Shown: in pieces, positions 25,684 through 34,362 of the stretch
Position numbering within the stretch: position 1 is the first letter of the stretch
Layout of the letters: every line of letters begins with the position of its first letter
Source of the DNA: Nocardiopsis coralli
GTDB lineage: Bacteria > Actinomycetota > Actinomycetes > Streptosporangiales > Streptosporangiaceae
DNA: 64,000 nt
Assembly (NCBI RefSeq): GCF_014892575.1
Contig: NZ_JADBGI010000015.1
Span: 62,001-126,000 of the forward strand
Direction: 5' to 3'
Made by a program: the position numbers and the translations under genes
The notes under the pieces: model-generated
What the model was told of the DNA's origin: nothing
Database searches by the model: none
The model's input: the letters and a program-made list of their open reading frames with translations, nothing else

Positions 25684-26775
25684 TCAGAGCCAGCCGCGGC
25701 GGCGGAAGACCGTGTACAGGCAGACGCTGGAGGCGGCCATGGCGACCAGGGCCGTCGGCCAGCTGAACACCCAGTGCATGAACCCGTGCGGGGCGATGTT
25801 CATGCCGTAGAAGGAGGCGATGAGGGTCGGCACGACGAGGATGCCGCCCCAGGAGGAGACCTTCTTCATCGCCTCGTTCTGGGACTGGTCGATGAGGTTG
25901 TTGTTGACCGCCATGATGTTCTGCAGCAGCTGGCGGAACCCGTCGACGTGCTCGCGTACGGCGGTCTCGTGGTCGGCGACGTCGCGCAGGTCGTTGTGCA
26001 GCCGGTTCAGGCCGTGGTCGGAGCCGTGGGCGCGGGGCAGGCCCGGGGCGACCCGGTCGGGGCGTTCCAGGGGTGCCATGAGGTCCTGCAGCACCCTGTC
26101 GAGGGGATCCACGGCCCGCTGGAGGAGGATGACCTCGCGGGCCAGCCGGTAGGTGCGCCGGGAGGCCCCGGGGTCGCCGTCGAAGACCTGGTTCTCGACC
26201 TCGTCGATGTCGTCCTGCAGGCCGGAGACGACCGGGGCGTAGGCGTCCACGACCGCGTCCACGACGGCGTACATCACCGCGAGCGGGCCGTGTGCGAGCC
26301 GGTGCGGGCCCGATTCCAGGCGTTCGCGTACGTGCTCGAAGTCGATCTGGTCGGTGTGGCGGATGGTGAGGACGAAGTTCTCCGAGGCGAACAGGTGCAC
26401 CTCGCCGATCTCGACCTTCTCGTGCACATCGTCGTAGCGGGCCGGGCGCAGGACGACGAAGAGCACCTCCCGGTAGATCTCGGCCTTGGGGCGCTGGTGG
26501 GCCACGATCGCGTCCTCCAACGCCAGGGAGGGCAGGCCGAAGGTGCGGGCCAGTTCGGTGAGCTGGGTGCGGTTCGGGTCGGTCATCGACACCCACGCCA
26601 TGAGTCCGGGATCGGCGGTGATCGCCTGCCGGGCCTCCTGGACGGTGTCGGTCTCCCGTTCGCGCAGGCCCTCCCGGTACAGCAGCGTGCGTACCTGCCC
26701 GGGGTCGGCGTCGGGCGGTGCCATGGCGGCGGTGCGGCCCAGGGCCATGGTGCGTTCGGGCGCTGGATCGGGCAT
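25684..26775 (-). CDS. corA: CorA-family Mg2+/Co2+ transporter
   Basis: A 363-residue CorA-type channel. A large cytoplasmic alpha/beta domain is followed by the long stalk helix (QLLQNIMAVNNNLIDQSQNE) and two C-terminal membrane helices. The signature GMN lies in IASFYGMNIAPHGFMHW at the end of the first helix. The C-terminus VFRRRGWL is basic as usual. ATG follows GGGGAG by seven bases. The 30 residues before EGLRERETDTVQEAR are probably disordered. Ion specificity cannot be told. The next gene upstream on the same strand, alkB, ends 91 bases before this start. Confidence 0.92.
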   Translation of the reverse strand: MPDPAPERTMALGRTAAMAPPDADPGQVRTLLYREGLRERETDTVQEARQAITADPGLMAWVSMTDPNRTQLTELARTFGLPSLALEDAIVAHQRPKAEIYREVLFVVLRPARYDDVHEKVEIGEVHLFASENFVLTIRHTDQIDFEHVRERLESGPHRLAHGPLAVMYAVVDAVVDAYAPVVSGLQDDIDEVENQVFDGDPGASRRTYRLAREVILLQRAVDPLDRVLQDLMAPLERPDRVAPGLPRAHGSDHGLNRLHNDLRDVADHETAVREHVDGFRQLLQNIMAVNNNLIDQSQNEAMKKVSSWGGILVVPTLIASFYGMNIAPHGFMHWVFSWPTALVAMAASSVCLYTVFRRRGWL

Positions 26776-26866
26776 CGGCGGCTCCCCGGGGTGGATCGGC
26801 GCGGACCAGCTCGATCTTCGCGCCTGGGCGGCGGGGCCGCGGGGGACGACACGCACGCCCGGGGCC

Positions 26867-27514
26867 TCAGGGACGGCCGAGCGCGCGCAGAGTGATGTTG
26901 AGGCGGCCGCGGAGCCCGAGCCAGGCGGGTGCGGTGCCCGGCCGGGTACGGGGCACACCGTGGTAGGAGAGGCGGGAGGGGCCGCCGAAGACGAAGAGGT
27001 CGCCGCTGCGGAGTTCCACGTCGGTGTAGGGGCGGGTGCGGGTCTCGGTGTTGCCGAACCGGAAGAGGCAGGTGTCGCCGAGACTGAGGGAGACCACGGG
27101 CATGTCCGCGTGTTCGTCCTTGTCCTGGTGCATGCCCATGTGCGCGTCGGCGTCGTAGAAGTTGACCAGCGCGATGTCGTAGGGCGGATCGTCCTCGGTG
27201 AGGGGCCGGCCGTAGGCGTCCAGGGCACGGCGGGGCAGCTCGGCCAGGGGCTCGGGGAAGGGCTGCACGGGTGTGCCGTCGGGCAGGAGGCCGCTGTAGG
27301 AGTAGGGCTTCCAGAACCATCCGAGGCTGGTCATGGACACGCTCATGCGGCCGCCGCGGGGCATGGTGTGGTGACGGGTCCCGGCCGGGCCGCTCGCCCA
27401 GGCGCGGCAGTGTTCCAGCAGGGTGCGTTGTGCGTCGGCGCCGAGCCACCCCGGCACGTGCACGGCGCCGGGTGCGACGGTCACCGGGGGCGCCCCGAAC
27501 AGCGGCTCGTCCAT
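26867..27514 (-). CDS. alkB: Alpha-ketoglutarate-dependent dioxygenase AlkB
   Basis: A 215-residue Fe(II)/2-oxoglutarate dioxygenase that repairs alkylated bases. The iron ligands are in MGMHQDKDEHAD (HxD) and RLSYHGVPR (distal His); the 2-oxoglutarate arginine lies in GRLNITLRALG. SLGDTCLFRFGN and SGDLFVFGG are also characteristic. Start ATG at 27514. The short N-terminal extension (PLFGAPPVTVAPGAVHVPGW) matches actinobacterial AlkB. It is probably co-oriented with, but not clearly coupled to, corA. Confidence 0.93.
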   Translation of the reverse strand: MDEPLFGAPPVTVAPGAVHVPGWLGADAQRTLLEHCRAWASGPAGTRHHTMPRGGRMSVSMTSLGWFWKPYSYSGLLPDGTPVQPFPEPLAELPRRALDAYGRPLTEDDPPYDIALVNFYDADAHMGMHQDKDEHADMPVVSLSLGDTCLFRFGNTETRTRPYTDVELRSGDLFVFGGPSRLSYHGVPRTRPGTAPAWLGLRGRLNITLRALGRP

Positions 27515-27620
27515 GCATCCAGTTTACGGGCCGGGGCAGGTGGGGTCCGGGGTGCGGGCCCGCCGGGCCGGGGTCGGCCGGCCCGGCGGGCGGGGGTGCT
27601 GCGGGCGGGGTCGGGCGGGC

Positions 27621-29423
27621 TCAGCGCCGGACGAGGTCGCGCACGTTGACCACCAGCAGCACCACGACGACGATGCCGATGGGCACGCTGACCGCGATGC
27701 GCCAGTCGGCGATGAAGGCGGCCACCACCCCCGCGAGGAGGCCGAGGGTCACTGCGAGCACCGCGATCCCGACCAGGTACTGGCGGAACTTGCGCCGGGC
27801 GATGGCGTCGACGGCGGCGAAGGCGAACACGACGCCGATCATCGCGTAGAGGGTCTGCTGGCCGTCGAGCAGGAACAGCGTCAGTGCCAGCGAGACCAGC
27901 AGCAGCGGGGTGCTCAGGGCCACCCACAGGTGCTGGAAACGGTTGTGCCGCTGTTCCCCCGAGGCGTAGGGCATGTGCGGGGCCTTGAGGTGGCCGGTGG
28001 GGTCGGGCACCAGCGGGGTGTCGGACTCCAGGGCCTGCCGGTGCGACTCGCGTTCGTCCTCGGCCAGCACCCTGCGCTCGTACATCCGGGCGTGCTGTTC
28101 CTCCCGCTCCTCGAGCTGCTTGCCGTACTCGCGCGAGCGCTGGCGGGAGTGGGCCTCGCGGTCCAGGGCCATGCGTGCGGAGTCCAGGCGGCGCATCGCC
28201 TCGCGCCCGCGCACGAGGTCGGCGTCCAGGTCGGCGATGGTGCGGTCGAGGTCCTCGACGTGGGCGCGCAGTTCGGCGCGGGCGGCCTCCTCGGTGGGTG
28301 CGACCTTCTGCAGGCCGACCCAGGCGAGGGTGTCGGCCCAGGAGCGGCGGATGGTGCCGTCGCGTTCGTACCGGGGCCCGCTGGGCGCGCGCTCGCCGTC
28401 GAAGAAGTCGCGGGTGTCGCGTCCCCACAGGCCGCGGAAGCCCCGAACCCACGGGGTGTCGTCGTCGATGAGGACGGCGTTCCACTCGCGGTCGCCGCCG
28501 GGGCCGAGGGTGACGCCGTCGCCGCGGGCGTAGTCGACGAAGGGGACCCCGATCCCGTGCCGGTTGATGGCGCTGTCGGCGCGGAAGAGGCGCTCGGTCA
28601 GGCGGCGCCAGGCGCGGACGAGCCCGCGCAGGAAGGAGGGGTCGACCTGGATGAGGTAGTCGCCGGGCAGCATCTGGTGCGAGTGCGATCCGGCCCCGAC
28701 GTAGATGCGCGGGTGGTCGCCTTCTCGGTGCAGGTCGGGGTCGTCCCAGCTCCGGCGCAGGTCGTCGCCGTGGTACTCGTGCGATGAGGCGCCCACCCAG
28801 ACGGGGCGGGTCGTGCCGTCGGGTTCCTCGACGACGTAGACGGTGACACGTTCCCAGTCGGCCTCGTGGTCGTTGACACCGCCGTAGATGGTGCGCCAGT
28901 CGTTCATCGCGTAGAAGAACCAGTACTGCAGGATCGTGTAGCCGCCCTCGCGGGTGACCCTGCCGTAGTAGTGCGCGCGGCCGTCGTCGAGGCGTTCGCG
29001 GTACCGGGTCACGGCCGCGTAGGTGACACCGCCGGGGACGGTCCCCCGCACGAGCAGGGAGACCTTCATGAGGATGTCCAGGACCCGGCCCAGGACACCG
29101 ACGGCGACCAGGCGGCCGCTCTTGGGGATGACCGAACGTGCGATGCCTTTGAAGCGGCGGGCCTCTTCGCGCAGGGTGTCGGCCTGGACGAACCGCAAGT
29201 GCTTGTGGCGGCGGGGCCACTCCTCCTCGGCCTGGGAGAGGCGGTCGAGGGTGAGTTCGCCGGCGGGGACGGCGAGGCTCTCGCGGCCGCCGGGTTCCTC
29301 GATCCAGAGGCTGCAGTTGCGGACGTAGGCGTCCACGTCGGTCGGGAAGAACAGTTCCCCTTCGGTGCACACGAGCACCGGTTCGTGGGCGCGCAGGAGT
29401 TCGAGATCAGATGGGGACGACAT
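27621..29423 (-). CDS. Vps62-like domain protein with coiled coil and four C-terminal membrane helices
   Basis: A 600-residue protein. Residues about 150-330 contain ILQYWFFYAMNDWRTIYGGV and NDHEADWERVTVYVV, then HSHQMLPGDY. The pattern is that of Vps62-related and NPP1-like proteins, where His, Asp and Glu of NDHExDWE sit in the core. Residues about 390-460 are a charged coiled coil (ARAELRAHVEDLDRTIADLD). Four membrane helices follow at about 500-519, 524-540, 551-572 and 576-594. The N-terminal 120 residues are unrecognised. Function unknown. ATG at 29423 lies in a divergent region with the small membrane gene at 29568, where a 20-base palindrome is found. Confidence 0.72.
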   Translation of the reverse strand: MSSPSDLELLRAHEPVLVCTEGELFFPTDVDAYVRNCSLWIEEPGGRESLAVPAGELTLDRLSQAEEEWPRRHKHLRFVQADTLREEARRFKGIARSVIPKSGRLVAVGVLGRVLDILMKVSLLVRGTVPGGVTYAAVTRYRERLDDGRAHYYGRVTREGGYTILQYWFFYAMNDWRTIYGGVNDHEADWERVTVYVVEEPDGTTRPVWVGASSHEYHGDDLRRSWDDPDLHREGDHPRIYVGAGSHSHQMLPGDYLIQVDPSFLRGLVRAWRRLTERLFRADSAINRHGIGVPFVDYARGDGVTLGPGGDREWNAVLIDDDTPWVRGFRGLWGRDTRDFFDGERAPSGPRYERDGTIRRSWADTLAWVGLQKVAPTEEAARAELRAHVEDLDRTIADLDADLVRGREAMRRLDSARMALDREAHSRQRSREYGKQLEEREEQHARMYERRVLAEDERESHRQALESDTPLVPDPTGHLKAPHMPYASGEQRHNRFQHLWVALSTPLLLVSLALTLFLLDGQQTLYAMIGVVFAFAAVDAIARRKFRQYLVGIAVLAVTLGLLAGVVAAFIADWRIAVSVPIGIVVVVLLVVNVRDLVRR

Positions 29424-29496
29424 GATCGCCCCAAGCTAGTACATGGGCGCGGTGGCGCGTGACCAGTAGGGGCGCCGCCCGCTCGCGGGTTCCCGG

Positions 29497-29516
29497 CCGG
29501 GCAACCGTTTGCCCGG
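29497..29516. promoter_or_regulatory. Palindromic operator candidate in the 29.42-29.57 kb divergent region
   Basis: CCGGGCAA (29497-29504), four bases CCGT, then TTGCCCGG (29509-29516): a perfect 8-bp inverted repeat between two divergent genes. The downstream two-gene unit encodes a small winged-helix regulator at 29990, a natural candidate to bind here. Inference only. Confidence 0.45.
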
Positions 29517-29567
29517 GGCGCAGGCGGGTGCCACTCTGGCATCACGTGCAGTGGAGGAAGGGGTCCC

Positions 29568-29993
29568 ATGCGGGAGGACGAGGCGCGCGACGCCCTGGAA
29601 CGGGCCGGCTCGGTGGAGAACCGGGTCCGCCGGGGCGGACGCTGGTTGGCGGGTTACTGCGCGCTCTACGGCACGGGGTCGATCGCGGTGGTTCTGGCCG
29701 TCGGGCTGGCCCCGCACGGACCGCTGCGTACGGGTGTCTTCGCCGTGTTCATGGTCATGGTGGTGGTGCTCGTGGTGTGGGCCGCGACACGGCCGGTGAA
29801 GCCGCGGGGGTTCGCGTGGCTGCACACCGGGATGATCGCGGGCTGGGCGGTGCTGTACACCGTCGCCCTCAACGTGGGTCTGCGGGCCTTCCCCGGTGAT
29901 CCGGCCTGGTGGGTGCCGATGGCGGTGGCCACGGCGGTGCCGCCGTGGGTGCTGGCCGCCTACATGCTGCGCACCTCCGGGGGCCGGGCGTGA
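29568..29993 (+). CDS. Four-helix membrane protein paired with a small regulator
   Basis: A 141-residue protein: a ~25-residue charged N-terminus (MREDEARDALERAG) then four membrane helices near 27-46 (YCALYGTGSIAVVLAVGLAP), 53-72 (GVFAVFMVMVVVLVVWAATR), 84-103 and 112-133. ATG follows GGAAGGGG by a few bases. Its stop overlaps the start of a winged-helix regulator by GTGA, so the two are translationally coupled. Many actinomycetes have such membrane-protein/HTH_34-type pairs. The function is not known; the regulator could control this gene through the palindrome upstream. Confidence 0.75.
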   Translation: MREDEARDALERAGSVENRVRRGGRWLAGYCALYGTGSIAVVLAVGLAPHGPLRTGVFAVFMVMVVVLVVWAATRPVKPRGFAWLHTGMIAGWAVLYTVALNVGLRAFPGDPAWWVPMAVATAVPPWVLAAYMLRTSGGRA

Positions 29994-30304
29994 AGCATCC
30001 GCGTTCCCGTCTGGACGAGGTCATCCACTCCCCCGTCCGGTTCTCGGTGGTGGCGGCGCTGGCCGGCGCCGACCAGGCCGAGTTCCGGTTCGTGCGCGAC
30101 GCGGTGGAGGTCTCGGACTCACAGCTGTCCAAGCAGGTCTCGGTGCTGGAGAAGGCCGGTTACGTCAAGGTCGGCAAGTTCGCCGTGGGCCGGCGCACCC
30201 GCACGTCGTTGAGCCTGACCCCGGAGGGCCGCGCAGCGTTCGACGCGCACGTGCGCGCGCTGCGCGAGATCGCCGAGGGCAGCGGCGCCCCCGACCAGGG
30301 CTGA
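29990..30304 (+). CDS. Small winged-helix transcriptional regulator (HTH_34/MarR-like)
   Basis: A 104-residue DNA-binding protein. LDEVIHSPVRFSVVAALAGA, FRFVRDAVEVSDSQLSKQVS and VLEKAGYVKVGKFAVGRRTR give the winged-helix fold with recognition helix SDSQLSKQV and wing GRRTRTSLSLTPEGRAAFD. The family usually accompanies a small membrane protein, as here. The GTG start overlaps the upstream stop by four bases. No effector domain, so it probably responds through a partner or by concentration. Confidence 0.88.
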   Translation: MKHPRSRLDEVIHSPVRFSVVAALAGADQAEFRFVRDAVEVSDSQLSKQVSVLEKAGYVKVGKFAVGRRTRTSLSLTPEGRAAFDAHVRALREIAEGSGAPDQG

Positions 30305-30333
30305 CCCCGAGCCGTTGTGGCCCGGGGCCGGGG

Positions 30334-31341
30334 TCAGGGCGAGGCCGGTGCGGGCGCCGGGTGGGCCGGGTCGGTGGAAGAGGCCGGTCCGGGAGGGCCG
30401 TCCTCCACCCCCGGACCGGGGTCGGGGTTCCGGCGCCGGACCACCCGGCGCACGGCGGGGCCGTCGGAGCGGTCTCCGCGGGCGGCCCCGATTCCGGCGA
30501 TCACGACCAGCGCCATGCCGGCGACCTGCACGGCGACCGGCGTCTGGCCGATCAGCAGCATGCCCATGATGAGCGCGACGGCCGGTTCCAGGCTGGAGAA
30601 GGTGCTGAAGGCCGTGCGGCTCATGCGCTGCAGGGCCACCATCTCCAACAGGAACGGGATCATCGGGAACAGCAGGGCGATGAGCAGCGTGAACACGATC
30701 AGCTGCGGGTCGGGGTCCACGACCGCGCCCGCCGCGCCCAGGGGTGCGGTGACCACGGAGCCGACCACCATCGACAGCGCCAGGCCGTGCACCGCGCCGA
30801 ACCCGGCCCCCACCCGCTGGGTCAGCACGATGTAGCCGACCACGCACAGCGCCCCGGCCAGGGCGAAGCCGACCCCGGCGAGGTCGAGGTCGCCCTCCCA
30901 GGGGCGGGTGAGGCACACGACCCCGGCCACGGCGGCGACGATCCAGACCAGTTCCCGGCGGCGGCGCATGGCCAGGACGGCGACCACGAGGGTTCCGAGG
31001 AACTCGATGGAGGTCGCGGTGCCCAGCTCGATCCGGGCCGTGGCCTCGGAGTAGAAGAGCATCATCCCCGCGCTCGCTGTGCCCAGGATCACCACGGCGC
31101 CGAGCTCTCGGGCGCTCGCAGCACGTACCGCGCGCCACAGGGAGGGCCCGCCGAGCGCGATGAGGAGCAGCGCGGCCCAGGTCAGTCGCATCCAGGTGAC
31201 GGTGGCGGGGTCGGCGGCCTCGAAGGCGTGCACGGCCAGGGCACTGCCGGTGTGCAGGGCGAACATGCCGATGACCAGCATGAGGGGCGCCGGCACCCCG
31301 AATCGGGCACGGCGCAGCGAGGGGAAGAAGGAGAGGATCAC
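30334..31341 (-). CDS. EamA-family (DMT superfamily) exporter, RhtA-like
   Basis: A 335-residue transporter with ten predicted membrane helices in two EamA repeats. Segments such as TWMRLTWAALLLIALGGPSL and TAFSTFSSLEPAVALIMGML (the conserved LEP of the second repeat) place it near RhtA/YddG-type amino-acid or metabolite exporters. The last ~50 residues are Pro/Asp-rich and cytoplasmic. It is divergent from a LysR gene with only 71 bases between, the usual arrangement for a LysR-controlled exporter. Substrate unknown. Confidence 0.88.
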   Translation of the reverse strand: MILSFFPSLRRARFGVPAPLMLVIGMFALHTGSALAVHAFEAADPATVTWMRLTWAALLLIALGGPSLWRAVRAASARELGAVVILGTASAGMMLFYSEATARIELGTATSIEFLGTLVVAVLAMRRRRELVWIVAAVAGVVCLTRPWEGDLDLAGVGFALAGALCVVGYIVLTQRVGAGFGAVHGLALSMVVGSVVTAPLGAAGAVVDPDPQLIVFTLLIALLFPMIPFLLEMVALQRMSRTAFSTFSSLEPAVALIMGMLLIGQTPVAVQVAGMALVVIAGIGAARGDRSDGPAVRRVVRRRNPDPGPGVEDGPPGPASSTDPAHPAPAPASP

Positions 31342-31400
31342 CGGACCATTGCATCCAGACGCTCCGTTTCTGTCCAGGGAGCTCCGGTTGATGAACCATG

Positions 31401-31406
31401 TAGTTT
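31401..31406 (+). promoter_or_regulatory. -10 box for a leaderless LysR transcript
   Basis: TAGTTT lies six bases before the ATG of the LysR gene, with no ribosome site. This is the geometry of leaderless actinobacterial transcripts, in which transcription starts at the start codon. Confidence 0.5.
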
Positions 31407-31412
31407 CGGTGG

Positions 31413-32339
31413 ATGGATTTCACGCGGCTGCGCCTGTTGGTCGAGCTGGAACGCCTGGGCACGATGGCGGCGGTCTCGGAGGTCACCGGGATGAGCACGT
31501 CGGCGGTGTCCAAGCACTTTGCCGTGTTGGAGCGTGAGGCCGGTGCCCCGTTGATCGCACCGGACGGGCGCCGGGTGCGCCTGACCCCGGCGGGGCGGCG
31601 CCTGGCCGAGCACGCGGTGGACATCCTGGCGCGGGTGGAGGCCGCGCGCGCCGAGTTCGAGGGCGGCGGCGAGCCGGTGGGCCGTGTCCACCTGGTCATG
31701 TACACCAGCGCGGCCCCGGTGGTGTTGCCGGCGCTGCGGCGGCTGCGCGAGGACCACCCGGGCATCGAGGTCGACCTGACCGAGTACGAGTCGGTGCAGG
31801 CGCTGGACCTGCTGCAGGAGGGCGGCGCCGATCTCGGGGTGGTGTACCAGTACAGCCTTCTTCCCCGGATTTTCCCGGAGACCTTGACGGTGCGCCCGAT
31901 CGGCACGGAGGAGCTCCTGCTCTCCCAGCCCTCGGCGGGGGCCGACAGCCGCACGCTCACCCGGCGGCGCCTGAAGCAGCACGCGGACGCGTCGTGGATC
32001 GCCAGCCCGTTCCGCAGCGACGAGGACGCCTTGGTCGAGCGCATGTGCGCCGACGCCGGTTTCACGCCGCGCCTGGTGCACCGGATCGACAACATGGCGC
32101 TGATCGAGGACATGGTCGCGGCGGGGCTGGCGGTGGCCCTGGTCCCGCGCTCGGCCGCCACGACGCGCCGCGGGGTGGCGCACGCCCCTCTGGGCGAGCT
32201 GGGCGGGGTGCGGCAGGTCTACCTGGCCGGGCGCACCGGCGGGTGGGTGTGGAAGCCGATCCGGGTCACCGCGCGCTACCTGCACGAGGCGGCGCGCGGT
32301 GTGCTGGACGACGTTCCGGAGCCTCCCGAGGAGGGGTGA
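31413..32339 (+). CDS. LysR-family regulator, divergent from EamA exporter
   Basis: A 308-residue LysR regulator. The helix-turn-helix is FTRLRLLVELERLGTMAAVS followed by EVTGMSTSAVSKHFAVLERE (residues 3-42). The effector domain starts near residue 90 (VGRVHLVMYTSAAPVVLPAL) and runs to about 290. The 71-base divergent gap with the EamA exporter suggests it controls that exporter. The gene appears leaderless. Its C-terminus converges with a second LysR gene, three bases away. The two LysR proteins are not close copies: their helix-turn-helix regions differ strongly. Confidence 0.92.
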   Translation: MDFTRLRLLVELERLGTMAAVSEVTGMSTSAVSKHFAVLEREAGAPLIAPDGRRVRLTPAGRRLAEHAVDILARVEAARAEFEGGGEPVGRVHLVMYTSAAPVVLPALRRLREDHPGIEVDLTEYESVQALDLLQEGGADLGVVYQYSLLPRIFPETLTVRPIGTEELLLSQPSAGADSRTLTRRRLKQHADASWIASPFRSDEDALVERMCADAGFTPRLVHRIDNMALIEDMVAAGLAVALVPRSAATTRRGVAHAPLGELGGVRQVYLAGRTGGWVWKPIRVTARYLHEAARGVLDDVPEPPEEG

Positions 32340-32341
32340 GC

Positions 32342-33271
32342 TCAGCCGGCGACGGCGAAGGGGCCCACGGAGGGCACGGGCACCTTGCTCGCGGCCTCGC
32401 GCACGGCGGTGAGCAGGGGTTCGGCGCTGGAACCGGCGCGGGTCACGGCGACCACGTGGCGGCGGGCGGTGTCGCGCACCCCGCGAACGACCACGTGCGG
32501 CGGGTTGAGGCCGGTCCAGGCCAGGCGCGGCACGACGGCGATGCCGAGGCCGGCGCGCACGAGGGCGAAGACGGCGCTGAAGTCGTCGACGATGTGGGCC
32601 ACGCGGGGCTGGAACCCGGCCTGGCTGGTGGCGGCGGTGACGCAGGAGTACCAGGCGGTGCCGGGGGCGGACATGATCCAGTCCTCCTCGGCGAGGTCCT
32701 CGGCCAGGTGCAGGTCGGTGCGCGAGGCGAGGGGATGGTGGTAGGGCAGGATCGCGTCGAAGAGCTCGACCATGACCGGTTCGGTGTGGAACTCGGGGTC
32801 CCCCGCGGCGGGCATGTGGGAGGTCGACATCGTGAGCGCGACGTCGATGCGGCCCGAGCGCAGCATCTCGGTGCTGGACTCGGGTTCGGCCTGGACGACC
32901 TCGAAGTTCCAGCCCGGGTGGCTCCCGCGCAGGCGCGCGAGGGCGGGGGCGACCAGGTCGCTGATGCCGGTGGAGAAGGCGCCCACCCGAACGACCCCGC
33001 GGTCGCCCGCGGAGTAGGCGTGCAGGTCGGCGTTGGCGCGTTCCATCTCGGCGAAGATGACGTGCGCGCGCTCCAGCAGGACCCGTCCGGCCCCGGTGAG
33101 CAGGAAGCGGCGGCCCTGGCGTTCGACGAGGGGGACCCCGGCCTCCTTGGCCAGGGACGCGAGCTGCTGGGAGACCGCCGACGGTGTGACGTTGAGGGCC
33201 TCGGCCGTGCCCGCAACGGTGCGGTGGTGGTCGAGGGCCTGAAGGAGCTGCAACCGCCGAACGTCGATCAT
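32342..33271 (-). CDS. LysR-family transcriptional regulator
   Basis: A 309-residue LysR regulator with helix-turn-helix DVRRLQLLQALDHHRTVAGT followed by AEALNVTPSAVSQQLASLAK and effector domain from about residue 88 (GVVRVGAFSTGISDLVAPAL). I chose the ATG at 33271; an in-frame TTG nine bases upstream is possible, and there is no clear ribosome site for either. It is divergent from the acetyltransferase gene across a 322-base region. Effector and targets unknown. It is the convergent neighbour of the first LysR gene, whose stop is three bases away. Confidence 0.9.
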   Translation of the reverse strand: MIDVRRLQLLQALDHHRTVAGTAEALNVTPSAVSQQLASLAKEAGVPLVERQGRRFLLTGAGRVLLERAHVIFAEMERANADLHAYSAGDRGVVRVGAFSTGISDLVAPALARLRGSHPGWNFEVVQAEPESSTEMLRSGRIDVALTMSTSHMPAAGDPEFHTEPVMVELFDAILPYHHPLASRTDLHLAEDLAEEDWIMSAPGTAWYSCVTAATSQAGFQPRVAHIVDDFSAVFALVRAGLGIAVVPRLAWTGLNPPHVVVRGVRDTARRHVVAVTRAGSSAEPLLTAVREAASKVPVPSVGPFAVAG

Positions 33272-33593
33272 GTAGTCCAACTTAAGACAGTGTGTTGTTG
33301 TTTCGTTCTGGTTTCGGTCATGTTGACTGGTTTCGGAGCGTGATTCCGTGCACAGCGCTCAGCCGTCCAGGGGCAGCACCACCGTCCACCCCGGGCGGAC
33401 CCGAGACCGCACGGGCGAAAGAAAGAACCGCACTTCTTTTTCTTCGGAGATCTCCTGCGCGACTTTCTTCGTGTCGAGCATGTACGGGCGCATACCCGCA
33501 CGTACAGTCAGAGTCACAGCTCAACCACCGAGCCCCAGGGTCCGTCGACCCCGGTGGCCACCACCCCACGCTGCTGGAACGGGTGAGAAGAAA
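33272..33593. other. Divergent intergenic region with A/T-rich inverted repeat
   Basis: This 322-base gap between the LysR and GNAT genes holds an unusual purine/pyrimidine inverted repeat: CGAAAGAAAGAA (33416-33427), six bases, then TTCTTTTTCTTCG (33434-33446), imperfectly complementary. A second AT-rich stretch lies next to the LysR start (TTAAGACAGTGTGTTGTTG). It should contain the promoters of both genes. I see no gene in it. Confidence 0.55.
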
Positions 33594-34151
33594 ATGCAAA
33601 CTTCGCTGATGACCAAACCTCGACCGTCCGACCTGGGCGTCCTCGGTTTCCGGTACCTGGGGGCCCACGAGGTGGAGGAACTCGCAGACCTGTGGGGCGC
33701 CCTCCACCAGCGGCACACCGTGACCGCCCCGCACCTGCAGGACATCATCGGCGCGGTGAGCCTGGACGAGTCCTGGCGGCGCCGCCGGGCCCAGTACCTG
33801 CAGTGGATGCGCGACCCCGACACGATGGCCATCCTCGCCGAGCACGACGGAGACCTGGCCGGCTACGCGATGGTGACCCTGCGCGACAACGCCCTGGGCA
33901 GCTGGGACCGCGGCGACCGTGTGGCCATCGTCCAGACCTTCGCCATCGACCCCGAGTACACCGGCACCGGGGTGGGATCCAAGCTCCTGGAGGAGATGCG
34001 CCACCAGCTCAGCGCGTCGGGGATCCGCGACATCGAGTTCTCCGCGCTGGCCACCGCGTCCGAGGACATCGACTTCCTCGAGCAGGAGGGTTTCCAGCCC
34101 TTCGTGACCACCATGGTCTGCCGCGTGGACGGCTTCGGCGCCCACGACTGA
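33594..34151 (+). CDS. GNAT-family N-acetyltransferase
   Basis: A 185-residue acetyltransferase. The acetyl-CoA binding motif A is VAIVQTFAIDPEYTGTGVGS followed by KLLEEMRHQL (residues about 108-138), with the Q/RxxGxG/A loop as YTGTGVG. FLEQEGFQPFVTTMVCRV is the usual C-terminal strand. AILAEHDGDLAGYAMVTLRD precedes motif A. ATG has GAGAAG six bases upstream; the frame upstream is open but not protein-like. Substrate unknown. A hairpin terminator follows 47 bases past the stop. Confidence 0.88.
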   Translation: MQTSLMTKPRPSDLGVLGFRYLGAHEVEELADLWGALHQRHTVTAPHLQDIIGAVSLDESWRRRRAQYLQWMRDPDTMAILAEHDGDLAGYAMVTLRDNALGSWDRGDRVAIVQTFAIDPEYTGTGVGSKLLEEMRHQLSASGIRDIEFSALATASEDIDFLEQEGFQPFVTTMVCRVDGFGAHD

Positions 34152-34198
34152 TCCTGGCCCGCGACCGGACCGGCAACGGCGGTTGGGCGAGATCGGTG

Positions 34199-34228
34199 GA
34201 GCCCCCGGGCCCGAGGGTCCGGGGGCTC
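34199..34228 (+). terminator. Hairpin terminator after the GNAT gene
   Basis: GAGCCCCCGG (34199-34208) pairs with CCGGGGGCTC (34219-34228) around a 10-base loop. No U-tract. Confidence 0.6.
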
Positions 34229-34350
34229 TCGCGTGCCCGGGGTGCGATGACACCCGGTACGGAAGGGCAGGAGCGCTCCCGGCGGACACGGCGGCCACCC
34301 ACCGCCGTGTCCCGTGCGACACACCCCGGCACACTGTCGCGGCGAGACGC

Positions 34351-34356
34351 TACCCT
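34351..34356 (+). promoter_or_regulatory. -10 box for a leaderless coiled-coil gene
   Basis: TACCCT (TANNNT consensus) lies six bases before the GTG of the 34363 gene, which lacks any ribosome site. Confidence 0.5.
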
Positions 34357-34362
34357 CACCCC

